Below are positions 61,008 through 63,892 of a stretch of 63,892 nucleotides of DNA, in pieces. The stretch lies in contig CAJOEN010000024.1 of NCBI GenBank assembly GCA_905233475.1, positions 1 to 63,892 of the forward strand. Reading direction: 5' to 3'. The number at the start of each line of letters is the position of its first letter. The first letter of the stretch is position 1. Under the pieces are notes generated by a model. That model saw nothing but the letters and a program-made list of their open reading frames with translations. It was not told where the DNA came from and did not search any database. Made by a program: the position numbers and the translations under genes. The stretch comes from an uncultured Bacteroidales bacterium. Lineage in GTDB: Bacteria; Bacteroidota; Bacteroidia; Bacteroidales; P3.

Positions 61008-61285
61008 TTTTTACTCCCCCTTGCCCCCTCAGGGTTTTTACTCCCCCTTGCCACCTCAGGGTTTTTACTCCCCCTTGCCACCTCAGGAGGGGGAACTTGT
61101 TTGGGCTTCCCTGTTTTGTATGGGTTTGTGTTTGGGCTATGTTAGCATGTGCGAGGGGTTAAACTCCTCCCGGCCTCCTCAGGATTTTTACTCCCCCTTG
61201 CCCCCTCAGGAGGGGGAACTTGTTTGGACTATGATGGCATGTGCGAGGGCAAAGTTCCTCCTTTTAAGGAGGTTAGGAGGATTAA
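61008..61285. repeat. dispersed C/G-rich repeat, block R3, with 27-base tandem units
   Basis: Three head-to-tail units (61008-61034, 61035-61061, 61062-61088) of TTTTT ACTCCCCC TTGCC n CCTC AGGG open the block. A related unit (ATTTTTACTCCCCCTTGCC) recurs at about 61182-61210. Between them are AGGAGGGGGAACTTGTTTGG twice, CATGTGCGAGG twice, and TTAAACTCCTCCCGGCCTCC. The end has the palindrome TCCTCCTTTTAAGGAGG. The pieces match R1, R2 (inverted) and R4. No ORF is convincing. A copy of CGGAACTCGG (60999-61006) precedes it. Confidence 0.8.
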
Positions 61286-61288
61286 ACT

Positions 61289-61726
61289 CTATTTACTTCG
61301 CAATAACACATCCTCCATAATACATTTTACTACATGTTCTGGATTGTTGCGGACATCGCTGTCGTAAACTCGTATCACTCGCAGACCAAGCACTTGCATT
61401 TGACGGTCGCGCTCTTTATCCTTTATCTGTGCTTTCTCCGAGAAGTGCGACAATCCATCAATTTCTATAACCAAACTCAGTTCTTTGCAATAGAAATCAG
61501 CAATATAATTTAATATCGGCTTCTGTCTGTTGAAAACAAAACCTGTCTGTTTTGCCTTTAGATGTCGCCACAACAAAGACTCCGCAAGTACCCCGTTTTT
61601 TCTTAGGTCTCTGCTAAATTGCTTTAATGCAGGGTTATATGGCAGGTGCATTGGACTAAAAATAAGATTTTTTGTTTCTATACCGTTTTCTTGCAAATAC
61701 TGTGGGGTGATATTGCATGTGGTCAT
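61289..61726 (-). CDS. DUF559 / Vsr-like endonuclease-domain protein
   Basis: A 145-residue protein of the DUF559 group of the restriction endonuclease-like superfamily. The core is visible: MHLPYNPALKQFSRDLRKNGVLAESLLWRHLKAKQ, FNRQKPILNYIADFYCKELSLVIEIDGLSHF and a C-terminal QVLGLRVIRVYDSDV (all given in parts). The D-x15-E-x-D arrangement (DFYC ... EIDG) is the expected nuclease centre. The start at 61726 (MTTCN) is supported by a TATTTTTG promoter box on the minus strand at 61746. Repeat blocks of the same family lie on both sides, at 61008-61285 and 61789-61857. Its target is unknown; a role in moving the repeats is speculative. Confidence 0.82.
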   Translation of the reverse strand: MTTCNITPQYLQENGIETKNLIFSPMHLPYNPALKQFSRDLRKNGVLAESLLWRHLKAKQTGFVFNRQKPILNYIADFYCKELSLVIEIDGLSHFSEKAQIKDKERDRQMQVLGLRVIRVYDSDVRNNPEHVVKCIMEDVLLRSK

Positions 61727-61745
61727 ATGCGATTGATTTTTTTTG

Positions 61746-61753
61746 CAAAAATA
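61746..61753 (-). promoter_or_regulatory. promoter -7 box for DUF559 gene
   Basis: The minus strand reads TATTTTTG followed by GCA, about 20 bases upstream of the ATG complement at 61724-61726. Confidence 0.6.
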
Positions 61754-61788
61754 CGTAAAAGTTTTGAATTGGAACAGATTGGGCAGGA

Positions 61789-61857
61789 ACTCCTCCCTGC
61801 CCCCTCAGGATTTTTTACTTCCCCTTGCCCCCTCAGGAGGGGGAATCGTTTGGGCTA
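61789..61857. repeat. dispersed C/G-rich repeat, block R4
   Basis: Same orientation as R3: ACTCCTCCCTGCCCCCTCAG, a T run, ACTTCCCCTTGCCCCCTCAG, then GAGGGGGAATCGTTTGGGCT. It lies between the DUF559 promoter and the terminator of paralog C. Confidence 0.7.
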
Positions 61858-61861
61858 CCAC

Positions 61862-61898
61862 AAAAAAGGTTTGGCGGAGCTGAAAGCTCCGCCAAACC
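61862..61898 (-). terminator. terminator after paralog C
   Basis: A 13-base stem (GGTTTGGCGGAGC with GCTCCGCCAAACC) closes TGAAA; on the minus strand it is followed by TTTTTTG. The core GCGGAGCTGAAAGCTCCGC is identical in sequence to the hairpin behind paralog A. Confidence 0.85.
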
Positions 61899-61938
61899 GC
61901 CATAAATCCACCTTTATCAACTCTTAACTATAAAACTC

Positions 61939-63714
61939 TTAATTCTCTTTCACCAAGCGCACTGCATACCCGTTGGCGCGGATAGCAACAGCTTTATCAT
62001 CTGCATAACTTAGACTATTCGACGTTCCTATAAGCACTCTATGTGCACGTACCCCATCCACGGAGAATACAGACGTGGAAGCCCAGTAAGCTAATCCATT
62101 ATAATTACCCGAAACATTATTCCTAGTTCTGGTGCCCGTTACGGGAAGAAAAACGCAACCGGCGTTTTCCAATGCAGTCCATCCGGCCGATGTGCACAAC
62201 GTAACTGTGTTCCAAGCTGTTCCGCAGTTTATATTACCCCAAGTAACGCCGGCAGGAGTGCCTCCGGAATAATAATCGGGGAAAAGTATCAAGCCTTGTA
62301 TACTGTCTTTATCGGTGTTTATTGCAGCTAAAGTGTAACGGACGTTTGGTGTGCCATTTACTGTGGAGGCTGTACGCTTACCTATAAGATATATATATTC
62401 GTCTCTGGTAGGAGTGCGCCATGTGCCTTTGGCATCGGTTGAACCCGTTACGGGGTTGTATATATTATTGTATACGCCCCAGTCGGCATTGGCGTATGTG
62501 CCTGTAAGGGAATAGTTGTAATCAGAGCCGTCGGTAGGACCGTAGCCCATACCTACGCTTGCAGGATATGCCACCGAATTAAAAGTTGCATCATACGGCT
62601 GATAGAACACATTTCCGTTGTTCCAACCGCTTGTGCCCCAGCCGAAAAGGTCTATGGTGTCGGCCTGTGTGGCACGGTTTTCTGCTACTGTGTTGTTGCC
62701 CGGCGCATTGCCTATTCTCAAATATTGCTTTCTGGCGAATTGCCAAGTGCCATTGGCGGCCACATAACGCAGATTGCCCGGTGCAAAAACCAATTCCGTA
62801 TTGTACGACCCCGAGATGGTTTTCTCTGTCTTTTCAAAAGCCACAGGATTCATAGTGCTTGTGTACACGGTGTTTCTGTTAAGTGTTGATACACTGTGGG
62901 TTCTGATTGTGTGGTTGCCGTCCTTGTCGTACAGACGCATTACAAGCTCCCCTGAAGTTAGCGGCGGCAAAGCCACATACACGTCGGTGAAATCGCTGCT
63001 GGAGAGCTCTATATAATCGTTAAGCCCGTTCTTGCAGTCCACTATAAGTCCGTTGCTGCCCGAACCCAAGGACATGGGCGCCGTAGGATCGCTTATGGTG
63101 CCGGACATGCCACTGAGGTTTGTGGTGCTGTGGGTAAAAACAATACGGTCCAGACGTTTGCCGTTGGTGGATGATTTCAGTCGCAATCTCAGTACTGTTA
63201 CAAGGTTTTTCATTTCAAATCCCAAGTAGTACGATGAGGGGTTTGCGTCGGTGTGCGCGGCCATGTAGGTGGTGCCCGAAAGAGGCTGCTTAGCCTTGTC
63301 GAAAGTCTGGTAAAGAGGTATGTCCACCACCAGCCCGCTTTCCGAGGAGGAACTGCGTAGCGAGGTTGGGTAAACCGCCCAATAGCAGTCTTTGCCGCCA
63401 TGCGTATAAGCCCCTATAGTACCTGTAAATTCGGCTTTGGTGCTGTCGTTTGGGTCGATGTAGTGTGTCCGGATAGCGGTTCCGTTGATGGAGATGGTGT
63501 CGTTCGGCTGCCAGAACACTTTCCTGTCGCTTGTGTGCAGACAAGCCTTGTCCGCGCTCTGCTGAGGCATGGTGGCCGTGGCGTTTATGTTACGTATCAA
63601 ACGTACTGTCGTGGGGTCGGGAGCCATTTCCTTGGTGCATGCACCTCCCAAGGCGGCAACGACCGCAACTGCGGCCAAAAGTTTTGCCATTGTTTTAAAG
63701 TTTGTTTTTGTCAT
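61939..63714 (-). CDS. fimbrillin-like lipoprotein with FISUMP-like C-terminus (paralog C)
   Basis: A 591-residue surface lipoprotein with the signal peptide ending ALGGAC (Cys26). It shares with paralog A the segment NATATMPQQ ... KACLHTSDRKVFW and the layout DCYWAVYPTSL, TYMAAHTDA, MKNLVTVLRLRL, VYVALPPL in the fimbrillin-like half, then FAPGNLRYVA, WQFARKQYL, LFGWGTSG, ADWGVYNNIYNP, LILFPDYY, CVFLPVTG and YAVRLVKEN in the FISUMP-like half. The C-terminal tail (AYWASTSVFSVDG ... ) is unlike those of A and B. A second possible start is at 63690 (MAKLLAAV), which would shorten the signal peptide. It is transcribed toward the repeat/DUF559 cassette and ends at a strong hairpin. Confidence 0.85.
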   Translation of the reverse strand: MTKTNFKTMAKLLAAVAVVAALGGACTKEMAPDPTTVRLIRNINATATMPQQSADKACLHTSDRKVFWQPNDTISINGTAIRTHYIDPNDSTKAEFTGTIGAYTHGGKDCYWAVYPTSLRSSSSESGLVVDIPLYQTFDKAKQPLSGTTYMAAHTDANPSSYYLGFEMKNLVTVLRLRLKSSTNGKRLDRIVFTHSTTNLSGMSGTISDPTAPMSLGSGSNGLIVDCKNGLNDYIELSSSDFTDVYVALPPLTSGELVMRLYDKDGNHTIRTHSVSTLNRNTVYTSTMNPVAFEKTEKTISGSYNTELVFAPGNLRYVAANGTWQFARKQYLRIGNAPGNNTVAENRATQADTIDLFGWGTSGWNNGNVFYQPYDATFNSVAYPASVGMGYGPTDGSDYNYSLTGTYANADWGVYNNIYNPVTGSTDAKGTWRTPTRDEYIYLIGKRTASTVNGTPNVRYTLAAINTDKDSIQGLILFPDYYSGGTPAGVTWGNINCGTAWNTVTLCTSAGWTALENAGCVFLPVTGTRTRNNVSGNYNGLAYWASTSVFSVDGVRAHRVLIGTSNSLSYADDKAVAIRANGYAVRLVKEN

Positions 63715-63787
63715 AAAATTAAATGTTGTTTGTTATATTATCTTTTAAGTTTGTTCGTTTTTTTTTCTTTCGGGTTGGCAAAATAAA

Positions 63788-63811
63788 GCCGTCCGCCTTG
63801 CGGCGAACGGC
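63788..63811 (-). terminator. hairpin, probable terminator of a gene beyond the right edge
   Basis: GCCGTCCGCC-TTGC-GGCGAACGGC (one mismatch); on the minus strand a T-rich TTTATTTT follows. It points to a minus-strand gene that ends just outside the window. Confidence 0.5.
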
Positions 63812-63827
63812 AAGAGACTAATGAAAA

Positions 63828-63854
63828 AGAGATGCCCGCAGCTTGGACATCTCT
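63828..63854 (-). terminator. second hairpin, probable terminator
   Basis: AGAGATG (63828-63834) pairs with CATCTCT (63848-63854) around a 13-base loop; TTTTTC follows on the minus strand. Together with the hairpin at 63788 it forms a double terminator. Confidence 0.5.
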
Positions 63855-63892
63855 GTTCCATATAAAAAAAATCATGTTGGTGTTACGGCAAA

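Noticed and set aside
61008-61285. CRISPR-like array
   Set aside because: The units are directly adjacent without spacers and belong to a dispersed intergenic repeat; no cas genes are present.

Overview
The window comes from a member of the Bacteroidota, most likely an uncultured Bacteroidales lineage. The main signs are the Bacteroidota -7 promoter motif TAnnTTTG before many genes, type IX secretion (T9SS) genes (porP-like, gldJ-like, porU, porV), proteins with type A and type B T9SS sorting domains, fimbrillin-like lipoproteins, and Bacteroidota-only families (DUF4270, DUF4301, DUF2851, TIGR02757). FprA, a rubredoxin fusion and an oxygen-frugal gene set suggest an anaerobe. No rRNA, tRNA, CRISPR array, integrase or complete transposase was recognised.

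Layout: 1-1.7 kb is an A+T-rich stretch with small lipoproteins of unknown role. 1.9-8.1 kb holds trigger factor, then a three-gene run of a secreted transglutaminase-like T9SS protein, a glycosyltransferase and a UDP-galactopyranose-mutase-like flavoprotein. 8.1-10.6 kb is the first of three fimbrillin/FISUMP-like lipoproteins (paralog A), with a long leader and flanking C/G-rich repeats. 10.6-14.5 kb has an HtrA-like lipoprotein, a His-rich small protein, a MITE-like element and a TonB-dependent receptor. 14.6-18.8 kb has a truncated-type GT5 protein, DUF4270, a MORN-type protein and Maf. 18.8-23.7 kb carries O-antigen ligase and chain-length proteins, purM, WbqC and a small unknown. 24-26.3 kb is paralog B plus a 59-residue peptide gene. 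26.4-29.6 kb is a DEAD-box helicase and glyA.

The stretch 29.6-32.0 kb is a decay zone: a duplicated 3' fragment of an acid phosphatase gene, a CsgG-like gene broken by an in-frame TAG, and a HEPN/MNT toxin-antitoxin pair whose HEPN gene is cut by a second copy of the same MITE. Removing the element and one TAAA target duplication restores the HEPN reading frame.

32-46.7 kb contains miaB, a CDF transporter, ispF, a phosphopantetheinyl transferase, an FKBP and a T9SS locus (gldJ-like, SUMF1-like lipoprotein, porP-like, porU, porV). 46.7-59 kb contains housekeeping genes (cyclophilin, pheS, folB), several conserved unknowns, a 1415-residue type B T9SS cargo, and a serS that is frameshifted by what looks like a 40-base deletion. 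59-61 kb has an FprA/flavin reductase-rubredoxin pair. The right end has a DUF559 nuclease-like gene between two blocks of the dispersed repeat, then paralog C on the minus strand.

Together the genes suggest strong investment in the cell surface: T9SS secretion and anchoring (porU/porV with O-antigen ligase and chain-length control), T9SS cargo, and a scattered family of surface lipoproteins whose C-terminal tails differ sharply. The most unusual signals are the MITE insertion, the repeat family linked to paralogs A and C and to DUF559, and the broken serS.
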